DNA of 64,000 nucleotides. Origin: Ceratorhiza oryzae-sativae (lineage: Eukaryota > Basidiomycota > Agaricomycetes > Cantharellales > Ceratobasidiaceae). This document shows, one piece after another, positions 22,242 through 34,919 of this stretch. The position numbers and the translations under genes were made by a program. The stretch spans positions 1,178,001-1,242,000 of the forward strand of contig JARWMV010000241.1 of assembly GCA_030998015.1 (NCBI GenBank). The letters are read 5' to 3'. The notes under the pieces are model-generated. The model was not told the origin of the DNA. It saw nothing but the letters and a program-made list of their open reading frames with translations, and did not search any database. Position 1 is the stretch's first letter. Each line of letters starts with the position of its first letter.

Positions 22242-22652
22242 ATGGATAGCAATCGAATCCCCTTCGATTCTCGCCGAGGGACTTGGCACTTTAACGAGCC
22301 GACCACTGTCATGGGTTATGCAGGCCAAGTTGTGCGTTGGGCACACATGTCCCGGATTCCACTTCAGTGGGACTATGTGAAAGTAGGAACCGATAATTCT
22401 CCTTGCTGGATTGCAGGGCCCATCGGTACGACTTGAGAACACTGAGGTTCAAGCATATATTCTCATTTCGATACACCACAGTGGCCGGCGAACGGCTCGG
22501 TTCTCTGTACTTTGGATACGGCACTGACAAACGCAAGGCTAAGGAAGCCGCATGTCGTAAGATAGCATACTCTGGGCATTGCGTGAGTCATACTGGTTGT
22601 GCGCTACCACGCGAAGCATAACTTTGACATGCCTATTGTCAAAATTTAGTAA
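22242..22652 (+). CDS. Small single-dsRBD protein, paralog B
   Basis: Exons 22242-22425 and 22482-22582, then a stop-only exon at 22650-22652 (TAA). The ATG at 22242 gives MDSNRIPFDSRRGTWHF, then MGYAGQVVRWAHMSRIPLQW (helix 1), DYVKVGTDNSPCWIAGPI, VAGERLGSLYFGYGTDKRKA and KEAACRKIAYSGHC (helix 2). This is the best match of the four to the dsRNA-binding domain: a Gly-Tyr-Gly turn followed by DKRKAKEAAC, the basic patch that grips the phosphate backbone. It is about 94 residues, one domain and nothing else. The gene lies on the plus strand, opposite to A, C and D. If the last donor is not used, translation would run to 22621. Confidence 0.74.
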
Positions 22653-23658
22653 CTCAGAGTCGGCTGTAAGTCAACTTGAATGGAGCCTAAACGAGCTGAC
22701 ATTTGGGAAAGTTCCGCACGTTGTACCGAGCCGATGTCCAATGCCAATGTTTGCTTTGTTTGCCTCGGATACGTGTCTGGAACACGAGAAATTGATACAC
22801 TTGATGATATGTTCCACTCCGCCTAAGTTAGACGCGCTCCAGGCTAGGTTAGCGCCTTGGTAACTAAAAGCTTAGTTGATGCGACAGTATATTGCTTCCC
22901 CAGATATTCGACGGCATTGCGCTCTTTAATGGTGGCGCCGCCGGAGAGGGGCTGGCGAGGTGGGGCAGTATCAGTGAAGTACACTTGTATAGGATAAAGT
23001 CGAAGCACCAATTTAAATTCCGTAGCGCAAAGAACCGGGTTTTGAGGCGCGTGTACCGAATATGCCTGGCAATAAACCCTGTGACCTCATCGTAGCTCGG
23101 TGGATTTGTAGTGCCCATGGTGGGTGTCGCTGGAAGCGCCGAGTAGATCTTGGGGCGTTCGCATTGCATGGCAATCACCGGTATAATATGCGTTATCTGA
23201 GATCCGACTCCTCGGAACATCCGCCCTGCCCGTGGCTGACGCTCATGCTCTTTCAGCCATATTCAGAGAGTATATCGTCTGCTAATGCACGCTCGCGATA
23301 CCGTTGATATCAAATTGATAATATAGCCAGTACGGCGCGGAATTATTGTGAGCACCATGGCAGGGTGATTATATGTGATTCAAATCTCGAGGAGCCGACA
23401 AGGCACTTGCATATATTTTATTTATTAATTACCTGAATGGGATATTACGAAATGCACCACGTGGGAACGATTTGCTAATCCCAGTTGCGCCCACACCACA
23501 TGCTTGGCCATCTTCGGGTGACCACCATTTGCGGATTCCGGTTTGCGATTGCACAACGATCTCCTGCATACCCGGTTCATTCCTCTCGCAAAAATATCCC
23601 TAGTCGATCGCGAACGCTTTACGGTGGAGACCCGGTACGAGTATACAATCCGAGAAGA
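22653..23658. other. Spacer upstream of the aminopeptidase gene
   Basis: A minus-strand stretch around 22.9-23.1 kb reads MGTTNPPSYDEV and then a possible GTCACAG donor. PPSY-starting small fungal proteins are common, but no second exon could be joined with confidence. The part just before 23659 is discussed with the aminopeptidase, since an alternative frame there encodes a membrane segment. Confidence 0.35.
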
Positions 23659-26600
23659 ATGGCCGAATCAGGCTCTGGGGCTGGTCGCGATAATCGCGGT
23701 CCTGATGCTGGTGTTGCTCTTGGGGAGGCGGCAACGCGTACCGTACACACAACTGAGCAGCTCTTGGCGCTTAGAGCGCTGATGAAGGAGAATCAGGTTG
23801 ATGCATAGTGAATATTCCTCCGTGCTCCTCTATTTTCGTTCAAGCTGACCTCGTCGTTACATAGTGTTGTGGTCTCGGAGGATCAGCGTATGTTGCGCTA
23901 GGGAGGTGGGGTGGGTTTGCTGATGGCGGAATAGATTCGAGCGAGTACTTGGCGAAATGTGATACCCGCAGGGCGTTTATTAGCGGATTTGATGGATCTG
24001 CTGGTATTAGATTTATTTAATTTCTCGATAAAACAACCAATCTGGTGTGCAGGATGCGCCATCGTCACCTCTACTCGAGCATTTCTATTCACAGACGGCC
24101 GATATTTCCTACAAGCCGAACAGCAGCTTGATAGGTTCGTACTTGCCACCGTATGAATGAGATCGCGCTCACCTGCTGTCAAGCAATTGGACTTTGATGA
24201 AACAAGGCCTTCCTAGTATGTAATGTTCAACATGTTACCGTCGTATTGTTTACGTATCTGGCCGTAGGTGTACCAACATGGCAAGAATTCTTAGCAAAGG
24301 TATTGATTGTCGTTCAACTCGTTTTTTAACTGAGCGAAAAATCTTGCCTACATATCAGAAGCTTCCCAAGGGCACCAAAATAGGCATCGACCCTACACTG
24401 ATTTCGATCTGTGAGCTATGTAAAATTGGTTTATATCAGTTTACTCATTTGTGTTCTACGCTCGAACGATAGCTGACGCAACATCGCTTCGAACATCACT
24501 TGCCCCACGCTCCTCTTCCTTGTGCTCCATCTCTCAAAACCTGGTTGATGCGGTTTGGAGCTCGCGTCCTGCTCGACCGACAGAACCAATTCACCCTCTC
24601 CCACTGGAATATTCTGGCGCGTCAGCGACAGAAAAACTTGCAACGATTCGGGCAAAAATTGCAACGCTTGGCGCGGCGGGGCTAGTCGTGAGCTTGTTAG
24701 ATGAAGTAGCTTGGTTGGTCGGAATGAGAGGGGGTGATATTGATTTTAATCCCGGTAAGACTCATAGCTTAGCTTGATTCGTAATAGTTCACTCATCCGG
24801 AAATCAGTGTTTTTTGCCTATGCACTTGTACTCCCTACACAGGCGATTCTGTTCGTGAATCACTCTCAGCTCACGCCCGAGGCCAGTGAGAACCTGAAAA
24901 CATCTGGATGGGATATTGCACCTTATGAAAAGATCATCTCGCGTCTCGAAGAAGTAGGGTCGAATATCAAGGAAGTTCAGCGGAATCAGCAGGAGGAGCC
25001 AGAGGAGCAGGAAAGCGACGAGGTCGAAGCCAAGGGTGAAGGTCACAGTGTACATCTCGTCTCTGCCGAATCCCTCGTTGCGTCATGAATTCTGAATTTG
25101 TTTTAGAAAATCCTGATTGATCCCAAGACAAGCCTTGCCGTGGCCCAAGCCTTAGGAGAAGGGCATTACCATATCATTCGATCGGGAGTGGCCGATGCGA
25201 AGGCGGTGAAAAATGCGGTCGAGCTTGATGGATTTAGAAAATCGCACATCAGGGATGGGGTTGCGCTGGTGAGCACGGTTCCGTTGTTTCGTTCTCAGCT
25301 CAATCCCCTTGTGGCGTTGACTTCCTGCCCTCACATGTTTCTCCCCCTTGCTTCGCGCGGTCTGGTGCCCCCTCGCTTCGCCCTTGCTCTCGGTACGGCG
25401 TCACGTTTTTCTGAGACTTACCCCTGCCTCTCGTTCAGGCCCGCTATTTTGCACATCTGGAAGAACATTTGAACTCGCCGACTACCCCCAAATGGACAGA
25501 ATACGAAGCGGCACTAGTGCTTGAAGGGTACAGGCGTGAACTTGACCTGTTCAAGGGGCTCAGCTTTACCACCATCAGTAGCACCGGGCCCAACGGAGGT
25601 GTGTCTGCATCGTTCTTTCCGTGCTAGGAGACTGATGTGGCTGATCGTACAAAGCCATCATACATTATTCTCCGCCTGAGAAGGGGTCGGCAGAGATTAA
25701 ATTGGACCAGCTATACCTCTGTGACTCGGGCGGTGCGTTTTTCGTTGGTCTCGCCAGGCTTCGGCTCCTTATCTCATGTGTGGTTTCTCACTTGATAGCG
25801 CAATTCCTGGACGGTACAACGGATGTAACACGAACTTGGGCATGTCCCTGTTCTCTGGCTTCATTCGATCGTCTATTGATGATTTGCACAGCACTTTGGG
25901 ACCCCCACGAACGAAGAGAAGCGCGCCTTTACCCGAGTTTTACAGGGCCACATCGCCATTGATACGATGGTCTTTCCATCTGGAACAACAGGCGAGTCCC
26001 CTTCGTCTCTAATAGCCCTCTGTGTGTAGACTGAACGTCTACCGCTAGGCTATCTGCTGTGAGCTAAGATTCGTGACAAGACGATGGTGTTCCAATTGAT
26101 GGACGTTGTCACTAGGGACGCATTTGCGAGGCGGGCTCTGTGGGCGGATGGATTGGGTGAGCATCTTTGGTTTCTTGGGCCACACGCATCGGGGAAGCTA
26201 ACAAAACAATTAGACTACAGGCAAGGCCTCGATCCCTAATTCATACATCACCAGATTGCCTGACAAACAGATACGTAGGCATGGAACCGGCATGGCGTGG
26301 GGCATTACCTTTGTGTTCACGAAGGGCCGCAAGGAATCGGCACCAGGATTGCATACAACGATGTGAGAGTGTCACACTAGAGATAGCTCCAGTGCTGATG
26401 AAAGCTTCGTAGACCAAGTTGAAAGAAGGGATGGTACTCTCGAATGGTAAGCACGCCATTCATCCTAATGGCGTATAATATTATATTGACCTGTTTTTAG
26501 AACCTGGGTACTATGCAGATGGCCAGTTTGGTATCCGCATCGAAAGCATTGTGCTCGTTCGCAAGGCGTCAACGCCTCACGATTTTGGCGCGCGTGGATA

Positions 26601-26793
26601 CCTGGGCTTTGAACACGTCACTATGTGCCCGATTCATACAAAACTCGTCGACGTCGAGCTCCTGACCGGTGCCGAGCGAGCATGGTTGAATGCATACCAT
26701 GCTGAAGTTTTGTCCAAAGTTGGACCTGAATTGGAACGTGTGGGCGACAAACGGGCGCAAGAGTGGCTGGCTAGGGAATGCGGAAAAATATGA
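23659..26793 (+). CDS. Xaa-Pro aminopeptidase (peptidase M24B)
   Basis: Removes an N-terminal residue that precedes proline, using two metal ions. More than a dozen exons join: [136 protein letters not shown]. The catalytic half has [66 protein letters not shown] and [12 protein letters not shown], so all metal-ligand blocks are present. A base is missing within the HGTGHG block near 26290. Three introns look like GC-AG type (after RTW, after GTT and within DYR). The joint between FPSGTTG and QLMDVVTRD is uncertain. The start is uncertain too: see the finding on the overlapping transmembrane frame at 23.58-23.76 kb. Confidence 0.92.
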
Positions 26794-28405
26794 AGGCACA
26801 TGGACAAAGGCATGACGTCCGGCGCGAAAACGTTTGGTAATTCGAGCACCTGATAAAGGATGGAAATAAAGTTTGATCAATGTTCACGGAAACCTATTGA
26901 AAACTTTTGCGGGAGTCCTTGGACAATTGGGCGGACAATTGAGATGTATGCGCGTCTTAGGAACACGTTGCGCCAAATCCACTCGCGCCTTCGGTTCGGA
27001 TTTCTGCGAAACAGGCTTAACCGGTTGCTACACGTTTTGCTGAAACGAGCGGCGCGAACAACTACGCTGCACAGTCCAGGCCTTATAGAATTAGTTGTGG
27101 ACAACGCAATTAGTTGTTGCACTGCGGGCCACAACGAAGACTTGTTCCAGGTGTTTCAGGTTGCGAAGCCACCGATGACTGGCCGCTACGATTGTGCGAC
27201 CTGGTGATTCCTTGGCTCCTAGAACCACGGCGTACATACAATTGCCGAGCCCCCGCGATTCATCTCCAGGTTCGAATACGGGTCACAGTTCAACGAACCT
27301 TCTAGAGCGGATCGAGGACCTGATCGAGTCGAAGCCTTTGTTCAACCCGCCTGGCGCCAGTCGCCGATTTGTCTAGCCTTTGGCCTCGTGGTATCTTCGG
27401 CTAAATGGGGAACTGATAGGCATCGACCCCGAGCCCCACCTCGTTACTGACTACATTTGAAATGACGGCTGAAAGATCAGGGCAGACCAACAGCCGTATA
27501 AAGGTCGAGGGGACTTTGCTCATTCGCTCAGACACGATATTCATGTCAACCCACACTCTTTTGATGGCAATTTTTCTAACTATGATCACTCATTTCATTG
27601 TAAACCTTTGGTTTGTTATTATCAAGATTTGAAATCACGTAGTCGAGCTTAAACAAGTGGATCATAGGGTGAGAATGAGCCGACAAACGATATTACATGT
27701 GGACCTGGAAGACCCTGTCAGGTGCGCGCCACTCTATCATTTAACTATGCTGTTGATGTCCTAAAATCCGTCGGTCGTTTTCCTAGGCACGAACATCCCA
27801 ATTTCAAGAGGGCGATCGACCAGTGTCGTACAGACTGGAGCCGCGCTAGAAGAGCCTGCGTAGCTGTCCGACGTATGACACACGACCGAGAATCTGATGT
27901 ATCAATGTATTAGATTTATGATAAGGTGGGACAGGTTTCTGAGGTGCTGTGAGCAAACGCTAACCGTTATGACTACCAGACAAGGTCGCGGCGCTCAAGT
28001 TGGTTTCGATTCCCTTTCCAGTTGACATTTCATTTCTTTCGCTCTTGGACGTTTTGTTTGCATTGTTCATTCATTATTATTCGGACATCAGGCGGCCGAT
28101 CCTGGCTTTGTATTCCTGCTCGACACTTTCGTTGTTTTTGTACTTGGTGTATTTTGGGTTGTTTGACGGACTACGCACGGCGGTATTCATCGACGTGTAT
28201 GGATTCCCCTGCATGGACTCGCCTCCCCTGACGATAGTGGTGCTTAAATGTTGACACCGTAACACGTTTCGTCGGAGCTGCCATTTGATCATGCCAAGGC
28301 TCGGTGTATGCGACGGATCTAATCTTATCTAGGCGCCAGCACCGCCATGGCTGTGGCCGAACGCGATGGCTCCAACCCTATCCCTACTCAGATTCGACCA
28401 CGACC
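26794..28405. other. Spacer and calcineurin promoter region
   Basis: No gene recognised. A hydrophobic plus ORF at 28000-28254 sits in T-rich DNA just upstream of calcineurin A and is best read as promoter sequence, in which T-rich codons mimic membrane segments. Confidence 0.45.
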
Positions 28406-31131
28406 ATGTCGCAAGCGCACCTCGTCAAGGCCCTGGACCAGATCAAGAACAAGGAAAAGGACAAGCTCGCCGACATCGACTTTACGCTGCACACGCTCGA
28501 CGACGGCACCGTCGTCAGCACCCAGGAGCGCGCCGTCAAGGATGTCCGTCTGCCACGCGTTTTTTCCCCGTCTGATTTTGTTGCTCACGCGCGATGCAGG
28601 TCCAGGCCCCCGCGATGACCCTCCCCACCGACGCGCAGTTTTTCTCGCGTGCGGACCCCACCAAGCCCGATATTGCGTTTTTGAAAAACCATTTCTACCG
28701 CGAGGGCCGCCTCACCGAGGAACAAGCCCTCTGGATCATCGAGCGCGGCACGGCCCTGCTGCGCGCCGAGCCCAACCTGCTCGAGGTCGATGCACCCATC
28801 ACAGGTGCGTTGCCAGCTTGTTCTCGCGGCGTCGGCTGACCGTCCCGCAGTCTGTGGCGACGTGCACGGCCAATATGTCAGTCTTCTCGTTGTCGCTGTG
28901 ACGTGCTCTAACAACCGATACAGTACGACCTGATGAAACTGTTCGAGGTGGGCGGAAACCCAGCAGACACCCGATACCTCTTCCTCGGCGACTATGTCGA
29001 CCGAGGTTACTTTAGTATCGAATGCGTCCTCTATCTCTGGTCTCTCAAAATCTGGTACCCCGACACGCTTTTCCTCCTCCGTGGTAACCACGAGTGTCGG
29101 CACTTGACCGACTACTTTACGTTCAAGCTCGAGTGTCTGTCCAGTTCTGATTCCTGCTGGCCTTTGCTGATCCATCCTCAAAACAGGCAAGCACAAGTAC
29201 TCGGAACGTCTCTACGAGGCCGTCATGGACTCGTTCTGCACACTCCCACTCGCTGCGATCATGAACAAGCAGTTCTTGTGCATCCACGGTGGCCTCAGTC
29301 CCGAGTTGCACACTCTCGATGACCTAAGAAACGTGAGTCGCGCTCGTCCACGCGATGGATTGGCGCGAGATAGGGATGGGTCTTGGACTGGACCAGGTGG
29401 CGCTCGCCCATGCCAATTAACCCTCACCTTGCCCCTGAATCCCCCTCCTGCACCCTCTCCTCATGTCCATCTCAAACACGCTGACATGATCACAGATCGA
29501 CCGATTCCGCGAGCCCCCCACACATGGTCTCATGTGCGATATTCTCTGGGCAGACCCGCTCGAGGACTTTGGATCCGAAAAGACGAGCGAGTTGTTTGTT
29601 CACAACCACGTGCGCGGGTGTAGTTATTTCTTCACGTGAGTAGATTCTAGCTCGAGACGAGCCTAGAGCCAAGAGCGCAGGATGATTGGGCTAGAAGGAG
29701 CCAGTCGCATTACTCCGGCTCGGCTGGTGAACCTGATTCAGCCGGGATATGAGCGCTAACGCCTAATTCAGGTACCAAGCAGCGTGCCAGTTCTTGGAAC
29801 GAAACAATCTGTTGTCGATTATTCGCGCGCACGAGGCGCAAGACACAGGATACAGAATGTACAGGAAGACCAAGACGACTGGTGCGTTCTTCTTGTTCCA
29901 GGATAGCCACTTGCTTGTGCTTGTTGCGCTTTCCCCACCCCCGCCTTGTTTGATGCTAACATGAACCGATAGGCTTCCCCTCTGTCATGACCATCTTCAG
30001 CGCCCCTAATTACCTCGACGTCTACAACAACAAGGCGGCCGTCCTAAAATATGAATCCAATGTGATGAACATTCGGCAGTTCAACTGCACCCCTCATCCA
30101 TACTGGCTTCCTAACTTTATGGATGTCTTCACGTGGAGCTTGCCATTTGTTGGCGAAAAGAGTGAGTTTTGATCAAACCAACAAAGCGATGGTGGGCTGA
30201 TCGAGGGGCGCAATAGTCACGGATATGCTCATGGCAATCCTCAATTGCTGCTCACAAGAGGAGCTCGAGGCCGAGGAGGAGGAAATCTCGCCTACCGAGC
30301 CGGACGCCGAAAAGGTATATTTACTGTCCGCATTTCGGGATCGTGCTAATACTGGACGCACAGGCGGCAGAAGACGATGGCGCGGAGCGACGACGTGTGA
30401 TCAAGAGCAAGATTCTTGCGGTAGGGAGGATGAGCCGGGTGTTCTCGCTCTTGCGGTGCGTCGGGTCTCGATTGTGACAGAGCAATCAACTGACTGGGTC
30501 ACGACCATAGTGAAGAATCTGAACGCGTGTCCGAATTGAAGAACGTGGCTGGCGCTGGTAAGCTCCAACAGGGCTCGCTTGCCACTGGTGCGGAAAATGT
30601 CAAGGACAGCATCGGCTCGTTTGATGATGCGTACGTTGAATTCTGCCACTCGACTAGCAGATATTGACAGATCCATAGACGCAAATCCGACATTGAAAAC
30701 GAGCGACTCCCCCCGATCTCATCGACCCTCAAGAACACTTTTCGAACAACTCTACTCCAGCCGAAGAGCCCGCGCAGTCTTCACCATTCGTGCCCGGCCA
30801 CAGCTCCCACTCGTCGCTTGCATCGTCACTCGAGGCGGCGATCGCAAAGGGCACCGCCGACCTTGGGTCGCCTGGCGCGCCCGGTTCGCCCCACTCGATG
30901 TCGTCGCCGTTCAAGCGTGGTCATGGTCGGGCGAGCAGTTTGGGTACAACCATGACGAGCCCGAGCACGCGCCGACGAAGCATCGAAAGCACGATCAGCT
31001 TGATCCGCGAAGCCGTGGATGGCAAGGGTGAGGAGACCAACGAGGCGGCCGTCGATCAGATGGTTGAACAGTTTGCCGGCCCCCGAAAGCGGGACAGTCG
31101 GGGCAGTTCGCCGGCTAGGAGCGCGACTTGA
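28406..31131 (+). CDS. CNA1: Calcineurin A, catalytic subunit (PP2B)
   Basis: Ca2+/calmodulin-activated Ser/Thr phosphatase that partners with calcineurin B and acts on Crz1-type factors. Twelve exons: 28406-28543, 28600-28804, 28851-28876, 28924-29134, 29187-29332, 29496-29635, 29772-29881, 29973-30161, 30217-30314, 30364-30455, 30511-30630 and 30679-31131. Motifs in order are [96 protein letters not shown] and [20 protein letters not shown]. The B-subunit helix, the calmodulin-binding helix ([20 protein letters not shown]) and the autoinhibitory region follow. One C is missing in the C-run near 30712 (ERLPP then DLIDPQEHF), which breaks the frame to the Ser-rich tail. The start ATG gives [20 protein letters not shown], as in other fungi. 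Confidence 0.97.
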
Positions 31132-31412
31132 GGCATTGGTTGTTGATTATTTGGTCTTGGATCGACTTGGTTTAATTCATCTTTTCTATTGTCGCTTTGT
31201 GCCAGAGGTACTTGGTGCGTTAATGTACAGCGTGAATACGACTTTTGATTCCGGATGCAAGCCTGGTGCGAATCGAGGACTGCACTCGCTATAGTCACGA
31301 AGGATTTTCAAGACAAAAGTCTAGAGTTGAAATTCGCTTCACTCATTCGCAGGAAAAGCAGACAAACACACGTCTCGATAGAGTCCGTGCCAGTGTCCTT
31401 GAAAACGAATAT

Positions 31413-32736
31413 TTATTCACAGTCATCGTCCGTCTCTTGTGTAGCCTCGGCACTTTTGGTAGCATTGGCAGTCCCAATAGCAGAGGTAGTAGTGTCATCA
31501 CCAGCCCACCACTGAGTCGAAGCCTTGGAGCTCGTATACGATCTGTCATCTTTGGTGGGATCGAAGTTGGACTACAGTGTGGAAAAATACCTACTTAATG
31601 AGGCCTACGATGATCGAGCCAACGAGTCCCTGCGGGATGTTCGTGCCAGCATTGACTACGTCCATGACGGCATCATACCTATTGGCGTTTTCATACGCGA
31701 ACCTCTATTTACCCAAAAGTTGGATGGAAAAGATAACGAGAAGATGGCAGAGCTTGCCATCATCGGTCAGGCGAGTGACATGGTTTGTATTGAGCAACAA
31801 CCTCTTGGGCAATAGACTCGTTGAAGAAGAATTGACTAGCACTGGACCGTTGGATCGGGGTTTTGAAAAACGTAGGACCACTTGGAAAACGTACTTTATA
31901 GCTCGACCGGCGACAAAATTTCCATTCTCGGCCATCGAACCGTTTTCGTAAAGCTGTAAACAGAGATTACAGTCTCCTCCACTCGATCGCGATCATGAAC
32001 CAAAAACACGACGCACCCTCGACATGGAAATGGATCGAACGCCCAGAGTACCATCTTGGGAGAACCGGATGCATCGCCCCATGGTCATCGGCGACGGCCT
32101 GCCGGCTCCCATGGAGGGAACGACTCCTGATCTGTCCGCACGGTATTGGGCATCGATCATGCCGAGGCCGAGTCTGCGCCAGAGTAGGCATTTTGGGTCG
32201 AGCTCGACGCATTGACGGTAGCAGTTGCCGCGGCCAGCAGGGTCGAAAATTCGGTGATGCTTATAGCCATGCCGGGAGGGGTGGTTCCGTTGGCGATATT
32301 TCCACCAGGTCCACTAGGTCCTCCGCTCAGGTTGGAACCAGTCGGGGAAATGTACGCAGAGTACAGCGTTGGAGTGCCATGCATCATCCCAGAAGTTCTG
32401 CCAAACCAAGTGCTATTTAGCATTGGAAAACAACAAACCCAGAGTATCACTCTCAGGAACGGCCTGATAGGTCTCAATGTCTATAGGATTGATTTCCGCG
32501 TTCAGAGGAATTCTAACTTGGCCCTCCGGGATGTTCTGCCTGACCACCCTCTGAGAATATGATAAGGTTCTTGTGTGGCTTCGGGTGTAAGTGCACAGGT
32601 ACCCTCGATCGAGTTGTTGATCGATTGAGGATGGGAAGGGTCGGTCCGTTTGCTCAGGCTGGCTAGCGAAATTCCGACCTGGGCAACACGTCGAGACAAA
32701 CAAGCCGCGCGGCGACGCGAGGGTTGAGAACCGCAT
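31413..32736 (-). pseudogene. Degenerate intradiol ring-cleavage dioxygenase, copy 1
   Basis: Paralog of the gene at 34920-36615. Blocks in order on the minus strand: VVRQNIPEGQVRIPL, IDIETYQAVPE (matches CTPLEEA-type), VILWVCC (normally VEIWHC), NAYSGADSA, RQAVADDHGAMHPVLPRWYS, GRSIHFHVE, YENGSMAENGNFVAGRAI, NQFFFNESIAQEVVAQYK, RYDAVMDVVNAGTNIPQGLV and a Thr/Ala tail to DDDCE, with TAA at 31413-31415. The Tyr and two His of the iron site (WYSGRSIHFH) persist. The frame changes before VILW and again before the tail, and no clean start or signal peptide is found. Because nearby healthy genes also have frame breaks, a live gene with sequence errors is possible, but WHC to WVC suggests real decay. 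Confidence 0.68.
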
Positions 32737-34919
32737 TTCTCGTTGGTCTTACGCTGCAGGCTGAGACTTTCAGCGCGGTGTTTGGACAGGGCGTTATGAG
32801 GTTAACGAGCCGTGGGCTACGAGAGAGCACCTTGGTGAGTTCTAGTAGTGGACCCTTTTGATTCGTGATCTACCAGAACCGTACCAGAAACGAGCGGACC
32901 ATTGACGACAAAGTTCAAGAGACAGACCATGGCCGAGGGTTGAAGTGTGAATTAATCGAAATGCGGAGTGTAGTGTTGACAATGTTTGAGGGCCGCTTGC
33001 CTTTGATTCGCCAACCCGACCCCACCTCGCCACTCAGAATCAGGAGATCAAGAGCACTTGGCTGCGCACAGAATTATCGCAGTCCTGCTGGCCGATGATG
33101 CATCGTAACCACTACTGAGAGTTCAGCACTGGCAGGTGGAATTCCGACAAGACGTCACAAATCTGGACGAGGAAAAGGTTGCGCAGTAAACAACACTGGC
33201 CTTGGAAAGAGGATGCAATCAGAAAATTGGAATTTTGGCTCTAGCCGCTCACTCACAATCAATATTTGAACACTTGCGCAGCCAGGCGGGTATGATCTAT
33301 CTGGTGGCAGCGCATGATGCGATCGCAAAAGCACAGGATTAACGCCGTAGAACTTTTTTGAAATGAACAACATGATGGTCGTTCCTATCGCTACCAGGAA
33401 AGAGTGTATCGACGACATGCATGGTAGGGCTCCTGGGTGGTTGTGCACTTGAGATAATGCCATCCCGCCACCCGCTTCTAAATAGGACATCACTCGCGAA
33501 TTTAAAATCAGTATATTTCGATATATCGCATACACTCTCAAACCCCTTTCGAGACCCCGCCCTCGACAGCCCCTGGCTCGATGTTGATAGTTCCGTGTTG
33601 ATAGTTCGGCTAGTAAACTGAAACTATAAATATTTCTAAACCGAGTTTCGAGCATTCATCATTTGATATCTGGACATTACCCGCGATAAACTGGCCTACA
33701 TTTAGCACTGCAGACAAACATAGCCCAAAGACCCACTCTGATGCATTCAGTTAACTCGGTCACTGGTTCGACGCCTGAATGAATGTTATTAGACGCTTTA
33801 AACTTCCATTTCGCCTTGATCCTTCGTCAAAAAATGGCTGATTTAATTTTATGGCCGAACTAAAGTCCCGAATAAGATCAGTCAACCTTGCCTTGGAGGT
33901 CGTCATTTTCGAATCAACCCTAATTTGTGGCCGATTGGTTTCCTGATATCAGCTTCGGGAAACTAAGCAAGGGGGTGAAAGCAGTGCTGCGTACGGGGTA
34001 CGTTGCATGACTGTACATCTTCCTTGAAATTTGTCCAATATGCTGGAAAGTAAGCATCTCTGTTAACCGGTGACCAGTCAAGGAAGGGAGATGGAAGGGT
34101 TATAATTGCCCAACCGCGAGCTCAGTTCCTCTGCAGGCAGGACAACATCGGCCAATCTGCGAAAAAAGCCCCATGGCTATCGACTGTAGGTATATTTATC
34201 CCAGCATGATCTCACCCGACCAGTTTTTCCCTTGTATTGCTTTATGTAATATCGTGCCACACCAAGCTTTGAGTAGCCGAACCGGCTCATACTTCATTTA
34301 CTTCGGTTCTTCGATCAAGAGCATCTCGTTTCAGTCTTTTATAATTATTAAATTTCAACAAACCCAATTCATAAGCCAACGTTTGAAGGACCAGGATGTG
34401 GTGAAGTGGAGGGTCCTGCATGAGCCGGCGGCGACTCACAGATGTGTGGCCGGCCTACCAGCCACGTGAGCTGGCAAGCGGCAAATCCTGGCCCTCCGGA
34501 AGCGGTGTGGAGGGTGGGACGAAAAGATCCAAAGGTCGGGTGGAATAGCATATCGCGTAGGTTTTTCGCATGGTCCCTGCGCGGTGTGGTGTGTCGTACG
34601 ACTAACCTAGGTGTAGTTGAGGGGGGCGGCGGTAAGAAAAAATAACCGCCAGGGGTCTACTAAACGACGGCTGAACATCCCGTCTCGCCCCTCCGCAGGG
34701 CGCGGTCCATACGAGCACATTCGAAAGGGATTCAAGAGCTGATAAGGGTTCAAGTCCAATGTATTATATCTTATGAAGCAACTGCTTTGGGAAATCAAGA
34801 ATGACAGGAGCCAACGAACCTGGAATTTGTTTACAAATAGATAACAAGGATAATGGGAATCAGAGGATCAGTTTGATCTTTGGGAGGCACCGCAAAGCGT
34901 GACAGTCGTGCTGTCTACT
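32737..34919. other. Spacer
   Basis: A minus ORF of 166 codons (33155-33655) has no family features and lacks a promoter context I trust. The block near 34671-34730 (CATCCCGTCTCGCCCCTCCG) resembles 53380-53430 in the CaaX repeat array, hinting at a dispersed element. Otherwise nothing is seen. Confidence 0.4.

Noticed and set aside
28000..28254. Hydrophobic plus ORF that could be mistaken for part of a membrane receptor
   Set aside because: Sits in T-rich DNA just before calcineurin A, has no partner exons, and T-rich codons alone give this composition.
33155..33655. 166-codon minus ORF
   Set aside because: No family features, no intron signals that extend it, and no paralog in the window; chance ORF remains the better view.
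34680..34760. GGGTTCAAGTCC, resembling a tRNA T-arm
   Set aside because: No matching D-arm, anticodon arm or acceptor pairing upstream; no tRNA can be folded here.
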